Position numbers and translations under genes: made by a program | From: Bacteroidales bacterium | GTDB taxonomy: Bacteria; Bacteroidota; Bacteroidia; Bacteroidales; CAIWKO01 | Length of the DNA: 46,206 nucleotides | Reading direction: 5' to 3' | NCBI GenBank assembly: GCA_023228145.1 | Contig: JALOBU010000023.1 | Span: forward strand, 1 to 46,206 | Notes under the pieces: generated by a model | What the model saw: only the letters and a program-made list of their open reading frames with translations | The model's database searches: none | What the model was told of the DNA's origin: nothing | Shown here: positions 7,790 to 17,227 of the stretch, in pieces | Numbering within the stretch: position 1 is the first letter of the stretch | Layout: every line of letters starts with the position of its first letter

Positions 7790-8914
7790 ATGACATTAAA
7801 AAGAAAAAAATTCATCAGGATATTTGTAATTGTAATTATTATTTTTGTTATGCTTGGGCTTATTTTATACCCTAAAATGAAGCGCCTTTTCGAATCGGGC
7901 ACCGACACATTCAAAGGCTCATCATTATCTCAGGGGAAAGGGCAGCCCTTGCTGGCAAGCGGTTATGTTGCCGTCCCGACAAAAATGAATGACCTTGTTC
8001 ACAGTACGGGAACTTTGCTTCCTGACGAAGAAGTTGATCTTTCTTTTGAAACCTCAGGTAAGGTTGTTGGCGTGTTTTTCACTGAAGGCAGCCGTGTTAA
8101 AAAAGGTGTGTTACTCGCAAAAATCAATGACAAACCCTTACAGGCACAATTATTAAAACTCAAATCCCAGCTTAAACTTATAAGGGAGCGAGAGTTTCGC
8201 CAGCGGCAGCTACTCGACCGCGATGCAATCAGCCGCGAAAGCTATGATCAGGTTTTTACCGAGCTGCAATCGCTTGTTGCCGACAGCATGCTCATTGAAG
8301 CACATATTTCTGAAACAGAATTAAGAGCACCTTTTGATGGCATTGTCGGATTACGTTTAATCAGTGAAGGAGCCTATGCTACAACACAAACGAAAATTGT
8401 GCGCGTCATAAAAATCAGCCCGTTAAAAGTTGAATTTTCAATTCCCGAGCGTTACGCCGGTGTAGTATCCCCGGGTTTCCCAATAAGCTTTCTTGTTGAC
8501 GGTGTAACGGAGGCATATTCTGCCAATGTTTATGCCGTTTCTCCCAAGGTGGACGAAAACACTCGCACCATTGTTGTCAGGGCATTATATAGCAATAAAA
8601 ATGAAGAACTGAAGCCAGGACGTTTTGTGAGCGTCAGGGTATTGTTGTCTCAGATTGACAGCGCGATATCAATACCCTCAGAGGCTGTTATCCCAGAAAT
8701 GGAGGGCGAAAAGGTTTTTATTTATAAGAACGGTAAAGCAGAAGAAGTAAAAGTAAACCTGGGGCTGCGTACCGAATCACATGTTCAGGTTCAGGAAGGG
8801 CTTCATTTTGGAGATACCGTTCTCATAACAGCCATATTGCAGTTACGGCAAGGCCTTCCTGTGAAACTTGATACGCTGATAACTAATAAAACTATTGAGA
8901 ACCCCTTGCCATGA
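7790..8914 (+). CDS. RND efflux periplasmic adaptor (membrane fusion protein)
   Basis: A 374-residue adaptor of the HlyD/AcrA type. One N-terminal membrane anchor (about residues 8-27) is followed by the lipoyl half 'FETSGKVVGVFFTEGSRVKKGVLLAKI', a short coiled-coil hairpin (about 110-165), the second lipoyl half 'ELRAPFDGIVGLRLISEGAY', then the beta-barrel and membrane-proximal domains ('KVDENTRTIVVRALYSN', 'LKPGRFVSVRV'). It bridges pump and outer-membrane channel. No lipobox is seen, so it is anchored by its helix. Its stop overlaps the pump start by four bases (ATGA), giving translational coupling. Confidence 0.9.
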   Translation: MTLKRKKFIRIFVIVIIIFVMLGLILYPKMKRLFESGTDTFKGSSLSQGKGQPLLASGYVAVPTKMNDLVHSTGTLLPDEEVDLSFETSGKVVGVFFTEGSRVKKGVLLAKINDKPLQAQLLKLKSQLKLIREREFRQRQLLDRDAISRESYDQVFTELQSLVADSMLIEAHISETELRAPFDGIVGLRLISEGAYATTQTKIVRVIKISPLKVEFSIPERYAGVVSPGFPISFLVDGVTEAYSANVYAVSPKVDENTRTIVVRALYSNKNEELKPGRFVSVRVLLSQIDSAISIPSEAVIPEMEGEKVFIYKNGKAEEVKVNLGLRTESHVQVQEGLHFGDTVLITAILQLRQGLPVKLDTLITNKTIENPLP

Positions 8915-11900
8915 GTTTAGCATCAACAAGTATAAAACGGCCCGTTCTCACAACAGTATTTTCACTGGTAATCATAATATTTGGCATCATCGGATTGACT
9001 TATCTCGGTATCAGGGAGTTTCCAAATGTTGACCCGCCCATAATATCCGTAAATACCAATTACCCTGGTGCAAATTCAGATGTTATTGAAACTCAGATTA
9101 CCGAGCCTTTGGAGCAGGCAATAAACGGCATTCCTGGTATTCGTGTATTAACCAGCAACAGCAGGCAGGGACGTAGCAATATTACTGTGGAATTTGAATT
9201 ATCCGTTGATATGGAAACGGCAGCCAATGATGTAAGGGATAAAGTTTCGCAGGCACAAAGGCGTTTGCCACGCGATTGTGACCCTCCTACTGTTTCCAAA
9301 GCCGATGCTGACACCCGCCCTATAATCATGATTGCAGTGAAAAGCCCTAAAAGGTCACTGCTGGAGATTTCGGAAATTGCCGACCTTACCTTCAAAGAGC
9401 AACTGCAAACCGTACCGGGGGTGAGTTCTGTAGCTATCTGGGGCGAAAAGCGCTATGCGATGCGCATATGGCTGGATCCACAAAAACTGGCAGGCTATCA
9501 ACTTACACCTCTGGATGTAAAGAACGCTATATTACGCGAAAATGTCGAGTTGCCCGCTGGAAGTATTGAAGGCTCAAACACTGAACTTACTATCAGAGCC
9601 CTTGGCCTGATGTCTACACCTCAGGAATATAATGCCCTTATCTTACGGCAAACCGGCGACCAGATTGTCAGGGTGAGTGATATTGGCCGTGCCGAACTGG
9701 GCCCGGAAGAATTGCGCGGTATCGCCAAAATGAATGGCGTGCCTATGATAGCCACAGCAATAATACCTCAACCCGGCGCTAATCATATTGAAATTGCTGA
9801 TGAAGTTTATAAAAGGCTCGAATACATAAAAAAAAACCTTCCCTCTGATGTTACTTATGAAATCGGATTAGATAATTCAAAATACATAAGGGCTTCCATA
9901 AAAGAAGTACTGTCAACGATTTACCTTGCTTTTTTTCTGGTGGTCATCATTATTTTTGCCTTTTTACGCGACTGGCGCACCACATTGATTCCGATGCTTG
10001 TCATCCCGGTTTCTTTAATAGGTTCCTTTTTCGTAATGTATCTCTTCGGGTTCTCCATCAATGTATTGACACTTCTTGCTATTGTACTGTCTATTGGCCT
10101 TGTGGTTGATGATGCAATAGTGATGATGGAAAATATTTATGTAAAGATTGAAAAAGGAATGTCACCGCTTGAAGCTGGCTTTAAAGGGTCTAATGAAATA
10201 TTTTTCGCTATTATTTCTACTACTTTAACGCTCATTGCAGTTTTTATCCCCATAGTTTTCCTGGAAGGAATGACTGGAAGATTGTTCAGGGAATTTAGTA
10301 TTGTGATTGCAGGCGCTGTTGCCATTTCAGCTTTTGTGGCCCTTACCCTGACCCCCATGCTGTCAACCAAGCTCCTTAAAACAAGGCACAAAAGAAGCAA
10401 CACATATAATTTTACAGAGAAGTTTTTTGTTTCTTTTAATAATGCGTATCAAAAATCCCTTAATGCTTTTTTGAATAAAAAATACATTTCCCTAATTATC
10501 CTTTTTTCGGCAATTATATTGATTTTTATTTTTTGGAGAAGCATCCCTGCCGAAATGGCGCCCCTTGAAGACAGGTCGCAGATGAATGTCAACATTACCT
10601 CTCAGGAAGGAGCTACCTATGATTTTAAACTTAAATATATTGATGAGGTTGATGAACTTGTAAAAAAAATCATTCCCGAGTACGATAAAATAACTACGAT
10701 GGTTCGAACCGACTGGAGTGTTGTCCAAATTTTGCTGGTTGACCCATCCAAAAGAAAAAGAACTCAACAGGAAATGGCTATCCAACTAACAAATGAACTG
10801 CGAAAAAAAACCCGCGCAAGAGCAAGTGTAATACAGCAATCTACTTTTGGCGGGCGCCGCGCAGGCCTTCCAGTGCAATATGTGATTCAGGCGCCCAACA
10901 TTGATAAACTTCGTGAAATACTTCCGGAATTTATGACAAAAGTACAGGAAAACCCCACATTTGTCATGGCGGATGTTAATCTTAAGTTTACCAAGCCGGA
11001 ACTTCAGATTGTGATTAACAGGGACAAAGCAAATCTTCTCGGGGTTTCTACTGAAAATATTGGGCAGACATTGCAACTGGCGCTTAGCGGACAACGGTTC
11101 GGGTATTTTATCATGAACGGGAAACAATATCAGATACTGGGTGAGTTGGCCCGGGCAGACCGTAACAAGCCCCTTGACTTAAAATCATTATATGTAAGAA
11201 ACAACAATGGGGATATGGTGCAGCTTGACAATTTTGTTTCCTTGCAGGAATCCACAGCCCCGCCCCAATTGTTCCGGCACAACCGTTTTGTAGCCGCCAC
11301 TGTTACTTCGGGACTTGCTGAAGGGAAAACCATGAGCCAGGGTATTGAAGAAATGGACAAAATTGCTTCTAACGTGCTGGATGATTCTTTCAGAACATCG
11401 CTTGCAGGCGACTCGAAAGACTTTATGGAAAGCTCTTCCAGTCTGATGTTTGCCTTCATTCTGGCCATCATCCTCATATTTTTGGTTCTTGCGGCACAGT
11501 TTGAAAGCTTTAAAGACCCGGTAATAGTGATGATGACTGTCCCACTGGCTATTACAGGCGCACTGCTGTTCATGTGGGTTTTTGACATCACCATGAATAT
11601 TTTCAGTCAGATAGGCATCATTATGCTGGTAGGGCTGGTTTCGAAAAACGGAATACTTATCGTGGAATTTGCCAATCAGCGCAAGCTGGCGGGGATGAAT
11701 AAATTTGACGCTATACGCTATGCAGCAGCAGCCCGTTTCAGACCAATTTTAATGACCAGCCTGTCCACCATACTGGGAGTGTTGCCCCTGGCAATGGGAT
11801 GGGGCGAAGGCGCTCAAAGCAGAGTGGCGATGGGGGTAGCCGTAGTGGGAGGAATGACATTATCAACATTCCTGACACTGTATGTGGTGCCATCCATTTA

Positions 11901-11973
11901 TCTGTTTATTTCAAGTGAATCAAAAAGCATAACTAATGAATCCAATAATTCCGTTGAACTTGATACGAAATAA
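8911..11973 (+). CDS. RND (HAE1/AcrB-type) efflux pump
   Basis: A 1,020-residue inner-membrane pump of the hydrophobe/amphiphile exporter family, full length. The N-terminus 'SIKRPVLTTVFSLVIIIFGIIGL' is TM1, followed by 'YPGANSDVIETQITEPLEQAINGI' of the porter domain. The proton-relay aspartates are Asp400 and Asp401 in 'GLVVDDAIVMMENIY' of TM4. The C-terminal half repeats the architecture ('GLVSKNGILIVEFANQ', 'ARFRPILMTSLSTILGVLPLA'). It should export drugs, bile-salt-like detergents or other amphiphiles; the substrate cannot be read from sequence. It is the middle gene of a three-gene operon. Confidence 0.92.
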   Translation: MSLASTSIKRPVLTTVFSLVIIIFGIIGLTYLGIREFPNVDPPIISVNTNYPGANSDVIETQITEPLEQAINGIPGIRVLTSNSRQGRSNITVEFELSVDMETAANDVRDKVSQAQRRLPRDCDPPTVSKADADTRPIIMIAVKSPKRSLLEISEIADLTFKEQLQTVPGVSSVAIWGEKRYAMRIWLDPQKLAGYQLTPLDVKNAILRENVELPAGSIEGSNTELTIRALGLMSTPQEYNALILRQTGDQIVRVSDIGRAELGPEELRGIAKMNGVPMIATAIIPQPGANHIEIADEVYKRLEYIKKNLPSDVTYEIGLDNSKYIRASIKEVLSTIYLAFFLVVIIIFAFLRDWRTTLIPMLVIPVSLIGSFFVMYLFGFSINVLTLLAIVLSIGLVVDDAIVMMENIYVKIEKGMSPLEAGFKGSNEIFFAIISTTLTLIAVFIPIVFLEGMTGRLFREFSIVIAGAVAISAFVALTLTPMLSTKLLKTRHKRSNTYNFTEKFFVSFNNAYQKSLNAFLNKKYISLIILFSAIILIFIFWRSIPAEMAPLEDRSQMNVNITSQEGATYDFKLKYIDEVDELVKKIIPEYDKITTMVRTDWSVVQILLVDPSKRKRTQQEMAIQLTNELRKKTRARASVIQQSTFGGRRAGLPVQYVIQAPNIDKLREILPEFMTKVQENPTFVMADVNLKFTKPELQIVINRDKANLLGVSTENIGQTLQLALSGQRFGYFIMNGKQYQILGELARADRNKPLDLKSLYVRNNNGDMVQLDNFVSLQESTAPPQLFRHNRFVAATVTSGLAEGKTMSQGIEEMDKIASNVLDDSFRTSLAGDSKDFMESSSSLMFAFILAIILIFLVLAAQFESFKDPVIVMMTVPLAITGALLFMWVFDITMNIFSQIGIIMLVGLVSKNGILIVEFANQRKLAGMNKFDAIRYAAAARFRPILMTSLSTILGVLPLAMGWGEGAQSRVAMGVAVVGGMTLSTFLTLYVVPSIYLFISSESKSITNESNNSVELDTK

Positions 11974-13282
11974 AAAAATAAGCTTTTTGTTTTTTTTCTT
12001 TTTTATCCTGAGCCAGGCATTTGCTCAGGAGGTCTATGACCTTAGCCGCTGTATTAAGCTTGGAATGGAACAAAATTTTTCGTTGCAGGTGGTACGCAAC
12101 AATGAAAAAATTGCTGTCAATAATTACAATGTCGGAAATGCTGGTATGTTACCAGACCTTTCTGCCACAGGCCAGTTTGGGGGCACACTGAACTCTACAA
12201 ATCAAAGCCTGCGCGACAGCAGCGATATTTCAGCTAATAATATTCATAATACAACGGGCTCTGCCGGTATTGACTTAGGAATTACGATTTTCAAAGGCTT
12301 TCAGGTAATCAACACATACAAAAAACTGGGGAAGCAGAGTGAACTGGCAGGGCTCAACAAACAAATGGCCATTGAAAATCTTATAGCGCAGATTGTGTCA
12401 GAATACAACAATTATATTCAACAGCTAATTCTCAGTAAAAATCTGGCTTATGCTGTTTCCCTTTCGCGCGAACGTGTCCGCATTGATGAACAAAGGTATT
12501 TGCTGGGTGGCGCCTCAAAAATGGAATTATTACAATCCCTGGTTTACCTGAATGCTGACAGCTCAAGATATGCACAACAAAATGAAGTGCTGCGTTCTTC
12601 ACAGATAAAACTGCACGAACTGATGTCTTCAGAAGACCCCGCAGTGAACATTATTTTGAAAGATACTTTGATTCAAATCAACGAAAGCCTTTCTTATGAA
12701 GAACTCTTGTCAAATACTCTTGCTAGCAATACCAGTTTGCAAATTGCATCAAAAAATCAGTCCATTTCCGAATTGGATTACAAAATAATTAAATCACGTT
12801 ACTATCCTTACCTGAACCTTTCAACCGGTTATGGATATGCTTATAATGCTTATGGGAGCGGCGATATTCGCAATCAACAGGCTTACGGAATGAATTACGG
12901 CCTCACGCTCGGAATTAACATTTTTGATGGGTTCAACAGAAATCGTGAAATAAAAAATGCCCGCGTTGAAATTGAAAATAAAAATTTCCAATACAAAGAA
13001 ATTGAGCAGGAAGTGAAGGCCGACCTGCTGAGTATTTTCTTTGCTTACGAAAATAATATCAGGCTTATACGTCTTGAAGAGCAAAATCTGGAAATTGCCC
13101 ATGAGAACCTGAAAATTGCCATTGAGCGTTACAAACTGGGAAACCTGTCGGGAATAGAACTGCGGGAAGTGCAGAAGAGCCTTCTGGATGCTGAAGAACG
13201 CCTGATTTCCGTTAAGTACATGGCAAAACTTGCCGAAATCTCTTTAAAGCTGATTTCCGGAAAAATCATGGATTATTTATAA
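11936..13282 (+). CDS. TolC-like outer-membrane efflux channel
   Basis: A 448-residue outer-membrane efflux protein (OEP family). The signal peptide ends in 'SQAFAQ' near residue 30. Two halves of long heptad-rich helices are visible, with 'YDLSRCIKLGMEQNFSLQVVRNN' opening the first repeat and 'IASKNQSISELDYKIIKSRYYPYLNLSTGYG' the second, then 'RYKLGNLSGIELREVQKSLLDAEERLISVKY' near the end, all family hallmarks. The reading frame begins 38 bases inside the pump gene; that start keeps a complete signal peptide. It completes the tripartite system with the two genes before it. Confidence 0.9.
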   Translation: MNPIIPLNLIRNKKISFLFFFFFILSQAFAQEVYDLSRCIKLGMEQNFSLQVVRNNEKIAVNNYNVGNAGMLPDLSATGQFGGTLNSTNQSLRDSSDISANNIHNTTGSAGIDLGITIFKGFQVINTYKKLGKQSELAGLNKQMAIENLIAQIVSEYNNYIQQLILSKNLAYAVSLSRERVRIDEQRYLLGGASKMELLQSLVYLNADSSRYAQQNEVLRSSQIKLHELMSSEDPAVNIILKDTLIQINESLSYEELLSNTLASNTSLQIASKNQSISELDYKIIKSRYYPYLNLSTGYGYAYNAYGSGDIRNQQAYGMNYGLTLGINIFDGFNRNREIKNARVEIENKNFQYKEIEQEVKADLLSIFFAYENNIRLIRLEEQNLEIAHENLKIAIERYKLGNLSGIELREVQKSLLDAEERLISVKYMAKLAEISLKLISGKIMDYL

Positions 13283-13292
13283 GCTATCCTGC

Positions 13293-13973
13293 TTAAAAAA
13301 TATTATCCTGTTTCACCTGCACCGTTCCCTGGTATGGTGTGCGGTTGATGATGGAGCGACCCAAAGTTACCTCGTCGGCATATTCCAATTCATCTCCGAA
13401 AGAGATGCCCCTGGCGATAGTGGTAATATCAACATCAAAGCTGCTGAGTTTTTTATACAGGAAAAAGTTGGTGGTATCCCCTTCGATAGTTGCAGGCAAA
13501 GCAAGTACCACCTCTTTACATGCTCCATCCGCAACACGTGATAGAAGCTCATTTATATTCAGGTCGGCGGGGCCTATGCCGTCCATGGGAGAAATGATAC
13601 CGCCCAGAATGTGGTACACGCCATTGTACTGGTTTGTATTTTCTATAGCTATCACATCTCTGATATCTTCAACAACACAGATGATGGATTTGTTGCGTTT
13701 AATATTGGCACAGATGTCACACACATCGTTTTCGGTGATGTTGTAGCAATATTTACAGTAACGTATTTCCTGTCGCAGTTTCATGATGGCGTTTCCAAGA
13801 GCATCAGAAGTTTCGGAATTTTCGCGTAACAGGTGCAACACCATGCGCACCGCTGATTTGCGTCCTATGCCCGGCAATTTTGCAAATTCATTCACAGCCT
13901 GGTCGAAGAGTTTGGAAGGATAGGTTGCCACTGCAATAAGTTTTTTTACAAAATTAAGAATAATAAATTTCAT
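13293..13973 (-). CDS. recR: recombination protein RecR
   Basis: A RecR protein, which acts with RecF and RecO in loading RecA at single-strand gaps. The helix-hairpin-helix 'KLPGIGRKSAVRMVLHLL' (32-49), the zinc finger Cys73, Cys76, Cys85, Cys88, and the Toprim domain ('ICVVEDIRDVIAIE', 'YHILGGIISPMDGIGP') are all present, ending in 'EVTLGRSIINRTPY'. At 226 residues it is about 20 longer than usual: homology begins at 'YPSKLFDQAVNEF' (residue 18), so a non-ATG start downstream of the annotated one is possible. Its partner recF is also in this window at 30.2-31.4 kb. Confidence 0.93.
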   Translation of the reverse strand: MKFIILNFVKKLIAVATYPSKLFDQAVNEFAKLPGIGRKSAVRMVLHLLRENSETSDALGNAIMKLRQEIRYCKYCYNITENDVCDICANIKRNKSIICVVEDIRDVIAIENTNQYNGVYHILGGIISPMDGIGPADLNINELLSRVADGACKEVVLALPATIEGDTTNFFLYKKLSSFDVDITTIARGISFGDELEYADEVTLGRSIINRTPYQGTVQVKQDNIF

Positions 13974-14163
13974 TGTTAGGATTTATGCTTTCTTATGTAT
14001 GATTTTTCCAACAACGCTCTGTTTATAAAAAGTAGTTTTATTCTGCACATCTTCGTACAGTATCCTTAAAAAATCGTTTTTCTTTTAAAAAATTAAATGC
14101 ATTATTTATCTTCCTGCGCAAGAAAAGATTAATTTTATTGCAGTTCTGAATTCAGCATTTAAT

Positions 14164-17043
14164 ATGGAATTTCTAAAAAAAACAGCAACATATCTTCTGG
14201 AGCAGCATAAAGATGATTTCAGCAACCTGTGCATCGTGCTACCCAACCGCCGCGCAGGCTTGTTCCTGAAAAAATATATTTCGCAGCTTATCAGTAAGCC
14301 GGTTTTTCTTCCGCACATCACTTCCATACAGGATTTCATCGTTGAATTATCCGGCAAAGACTTAGTGAATGAATTTATCGCCCTCACAGAATTATACACC
14401 AGCTATGCCGAAATCAAAAAAAACGAAGCCGAGACTTTCGATGAGTTCCTGAAATGGGGAGCAAAGCTGTTGCAGGATTTTGACGAGATAGACCAGCACC
14501 TTGGCGATGCACACTATATCTTTACTTACCTGAAGGAAGAGAAAAACCTTGCCCTTTGGGCTCTCGACAAAAAACCCCTTAGCGAATTCCAGGAAAATTA
14601 CCTTCGCTTTTACACTTTGTTTTATGACATTTACCGGAATTTCTCACAGCGGCTTGCAGAAAACAAACTGGCTACTTACGGTATGTGTTGCCGTGCTGTT
14701 GCAGAGTGCATGCAAAAAAACGACTGCCGTATCAGGCATAAAAAAGTTATTTTTTCAGGGCTCAACGCACTCACGCGTTCGGAAGAGTTTATTATTCATA
14801 GCATAAAAGACAAAGGCCATGCCGAAATGTTATGGGATGCGGACAAATACTATATCGATAATACCGGGCAGGAAGCGGGATATTTTTTAAGGAAACACTT
14901 TAAAGCTTTTCAGGAACCTGAAAAAAAATGGGTAGAAAACCTGCTCTTGCAAGACAATAAATCTATAACAATTACAGGAGTTGCTGGCCATGTGGGACAG
15001 GTTAAGTATGCAGCGGATGAAATCAACAACCTTATAAAAGCAGGTGTCAGACCCGAAGATATTGCTGTGATACTCAATGACGAGAACCTGCTGATACCCA
15101 TGCTGAATTCAATACCTGCTGAAGTTGATAAATTTAATATCACCATGGGATTTCCATTGAAATTATCGCCGGTATATTCATTGATAGACCTGCTGTTTAC
15201 GCTTCAGAAAAACGCACAAAAATTTAAAAAAGTTAAGAACGCCCATGAACCTTTGTTTTATTTCAAAGACCTGCAACTGTTGTTCAGCCACAGTTACTTT
15301 CCGGTATTAACAGGCGAACTGGCTAATGGCCCCGGCCATAATGCAAGTTTCAACAAACTGCTCACAGAAGCAAAAAAAATATTTTACACTACTGCAGAGC
15401 TAAAGGCTTTGCTTCAAAACAATGGTATCGTGTTACCGAAAAGTCTCAGCCGCCTGCTTCTTCCATGGAAACAGGAACCAAGCCTGGCCTTGCAAAATCT
15501 TACTGAGATGATTTTATTCATCAAAAATAAACTGCCAAAGAAAAAGAATATTGAAACAGAGCTGTTGTTTTTCACATACACCATTTTCAACACGATAAGA
15601 ACCACTGTTGACAAAGCAAAGATAAACTTCAGCCTGAACACGCTGCATCAGCTTTTTATACAATATGTTTCCAGAGCCACTGTGCCTTTTAGCGGGGAGC
15701 CCCTCAGCGGACTGCAAATTATGGGGATGCTCGAAACCCGCACTCTTGACTTTGAAAATATCTTTCTGTTGTCAGTGAATGAAGGCGTGCTTCCAAAGGG
15801 AAAGCCCACCAATTCATTCATCCCTCACTCCATCCGCCTTGATACAGGCTTGCCAACATACAAACATAATGAACAAATTTTTGCCTACCATTTTTATCGC
15901 CTGTTGCAAAGAAGTAAAAATATTCACATCGTATATAACACTCAGGATGATGATTTCGGTGGTGGCGAAAAAAGCCGCTTTGCCAGCCAACTTCTTTATG
16001 AACTGTCTTACCGGAATAAAAACACCGTCATAAAAGAAAAATTGCTGACTATTCCTCCCGGTAAAATTATTAGCGAGCCTATTTACATCACAAAAGACGA
16101 AGCGATAAATGCCAAAATTGGAGAACTGGCGGCTTCGGGCTTTTCTCATTCGTCCCTTAACATTTTACGCAAATGCGGCTTGAGGTATTATTTACACTAT
16201 ATCGCCGGTATCAGTGAAGAGGAAGAAATAGAAGAAACCATTGACAGTGCAGAACTTGGCAATAAGATTCACGCGATACTTCATGAAATGTTCCAACCTT
16301 TACTGCAGAAAGAAATTTACGAGAAAGACATAGAAAAATGCTTTGAAGAAGTGGACAGCCACCTTGCCAAAGAATTCAGCCCAGGCAGCAGCCATAATTT
16401 TGACCTTTTGAGCGGTAAAAACCTGCTAATATTTCACGTTGTGAAAGATTATATCACCGAACTACTCAAAAAACAAATATCCATAGTGAACAGCGCAAGA
16501 GAAAAGTATGGAAGCTATCAGGTGTTATTTACTGAAAAAAAACTGGAAGCAGAACTTACCATGCAGCTTAACAATAAAGAACAGCACGTAAAAATCAAGG
16601 GTTTTCTTGACCGTATCGATAAAATTGATAACGACATTGAAGTTATTGATTACAAAAGCGGAAACACAAAGAACAAAAACTTCAACCTTGACAAATTACT
16701 TGCAGATGTGCAGGAGCCTAACAGCGATTATTGTTTCCAGATGATGTTGTATTTGATACTGTGTCGTAATTTCCAGGACTTTCAGGGTAAAAATATCAGT
16801 TGCGGAGTTTGGGGACTGAGACAGATTGATGCTGGGCTCAGCAAAGTATATATCAAACCTGAAGGGCAAAAAGAAAAAATCTATGACCTGAGTGAAGAGC
16901 AAATAAAAATGTTTGAAGACTTGCTGGAAAATTTACTAAAACGTCTGTTTGACTCTACAGAAAACTTCACACAGACAAGCAATGAAGAAAATTGCAAGTA
17001 TTGTCCATATATTAAAATTTGCGGAAAATTGAAGCAGGAATAA
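14164..17043 (+). CDS. AddB-like PD-(D/E)XK Fe-S nuclease
   Basis: A 959-residue protein of the AddB/RexB type. The first two thirds resemble a helicase-like scaffold ('LCIVLPNRRAGLFLKKYI', 'GLQIMGMLETRTLDFENIFLLSVNEGVLP'), but no Walker A lysine motif is present near the N-terminus, so helicase activity is probably absent. The C-terminal third is a nuclease: 'LGNKIHAILHEMF', then 'GFLDRIDKIDNDIEVIDYKSG' with Asp829 and Lys831 of the D-Y-K core, and a later 'QMMLYLILC'. Cys671 together with Cys944, Cys947 and Cys953 forms the split four-cysteine Fe-S cluster known from AddB and related nucleases. It would trim DNA ends in double-strand-break repair. No AddA-like helicase lies in this window; recR is divergent next to it. 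Confidence 0.82.
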   Translation: MEFLKKTATYLLEQHKDDFSNLCIVLPNRRAGLFLKKYISQLISKPVFLPHITSIQDFIVELSGKDLVNEFIALTELYTSYAEIKKNEAETFDEFLKWGAKLLQDFDEIDQHLGDAHYIFTYLKEEKNLALWALDKKPLSEFQENYLRFYTLFYDIYRNFSQRLAENKLATYGMCCRAVAECMQKNDCRIRHKKVIFSGLNALTRSEEFIIHSIKDKGHAEMLWDADKYYIDNTGQEAGYFLRKHFKAFQEPEKKWVENLLLQDNKSITITGVAGHVGQVKYAADEINNLIKAGVRPEDIAVILNDENLLIPMLNSIPAEVDKFNITMGFPLKLSPVYSLIDLLFTLQKNAQKFKKVKNAHEPLFYFKDLQLLFSHSYFPVLTGELANGPGHNASFNKLLTEAKKIFYTTAELKALLQNNGIVLPKSLSRLLLPWKQEPSLALQNLTEMILFIKNKLPKKKNIETELLFFTYTIFNTIRTTVDKAKINFSLNTLHQLFIQYVSRATVPFSGEPLSGLQIMGMLETRTLDFENIFLLSVNEGVLPKGKPTNSFIPHSIRLDTGLPTYKHNEQIFAYHFYRLLQRSKNIHIVYNTQDDDFGGGEKSRFASQLLYELSYRNKNTVIKEKLLTIPPGKIISEPIYITKDEAINAKIGELAASGFSHSSLNILRKCGLRYYLHYIAGISEEEEIEETIDSAELGNKIHAILHEMFQPLLQKEIYEKDIEKCFEEVDSHLAKEFSPGSSHNFDLLSGKNLLIFHVVKDYITELLKKQISIVNSAREKYGSYQVLFTEKKLEAELTMQLNNKEQHVKIKGFLDRIDKIDNDIEVIDYKSGNTKNKNFNLDKLLADVQEPNSDYCFQMMLYLILCRNFQDFQGKNISCGVWGLRQIDAGLSKVYIKPEGQKEKIYDLSEEQIKMFEDLLENLLKRLFDSTENFTQTSNEENCKYCPYIKICGKLKQE

Positions 17044-17062
17044 TAATCTGACAAAAAATTAT

Positions 17063-17070
17063 TATTTTTG
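17063..17070 (+). promoter_or_regulatory. -7 box (TATTTTTG) of the thiamin-receptor gene
   Basis: TATTTTTG matches TAnnTTTG and lies about 15-20 bases upstream of the first conserved riboswitch bases, where a promoter driving the riboswitch leader is required. This positional agreement makes it the best-supported promoter in the window. Confidence 0.6.
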
Positions 17071-17082
17071 CAGTTAGTTTTC

Positions 17083-17165
17083 AAATAGGGGTGCCCTAAA
17101 ATAACGGGCTGAGATCAAACCCTCTGAACCTGATCCGGATAATGCCGGCGTAGGGAGTAAGGGTA
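17083..17165 (+). promoter_or_regulatory. TPP (thiamin pyrophosphate) riboswitch aptamer
   Basis: All conserved blocks of the THI element are present in order: GGGGTGCC (17088-17095), GGCTGAGA (17107-17114), then ACCCTCTGAACCTGATCC (17119-17136), followed by GGATAATGCCGGCGTAGGGA. It binds TPP and represses the downstream gene when thiamin is plentiful. The start codon of the TonB-dependent receptor lies about 60 bases beyond the aptamer. Confidence 0.97.
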
Positions 17166-17208
17166 AACTTAATGGATGGTTTTCGCCTCTATGGCTATCC
17201 GAAGTTTA
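17164..17208 (+). promoter_or_regulatory. possible expression-platform hairpin of the TPP riboswitch
   Basis: TAAACTT (17164-17170) pairs with AAGTTTA (17202-17208), and GGAT (17174-17177) pairs with ATCC (17197-17200), making one extended stem that starts at the aptamer's 3' edge. No T-run follows, only an A-rich leader to the ATG at 17228. The switch is therefore unlikely to be a classic Rho-independent terminator; control of translation or a different mechanism is more likely. Folding was done by eye. Confidence 0.4.
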
Positions 17209-17227
17209 ACACAAAAAAATAACAAAA

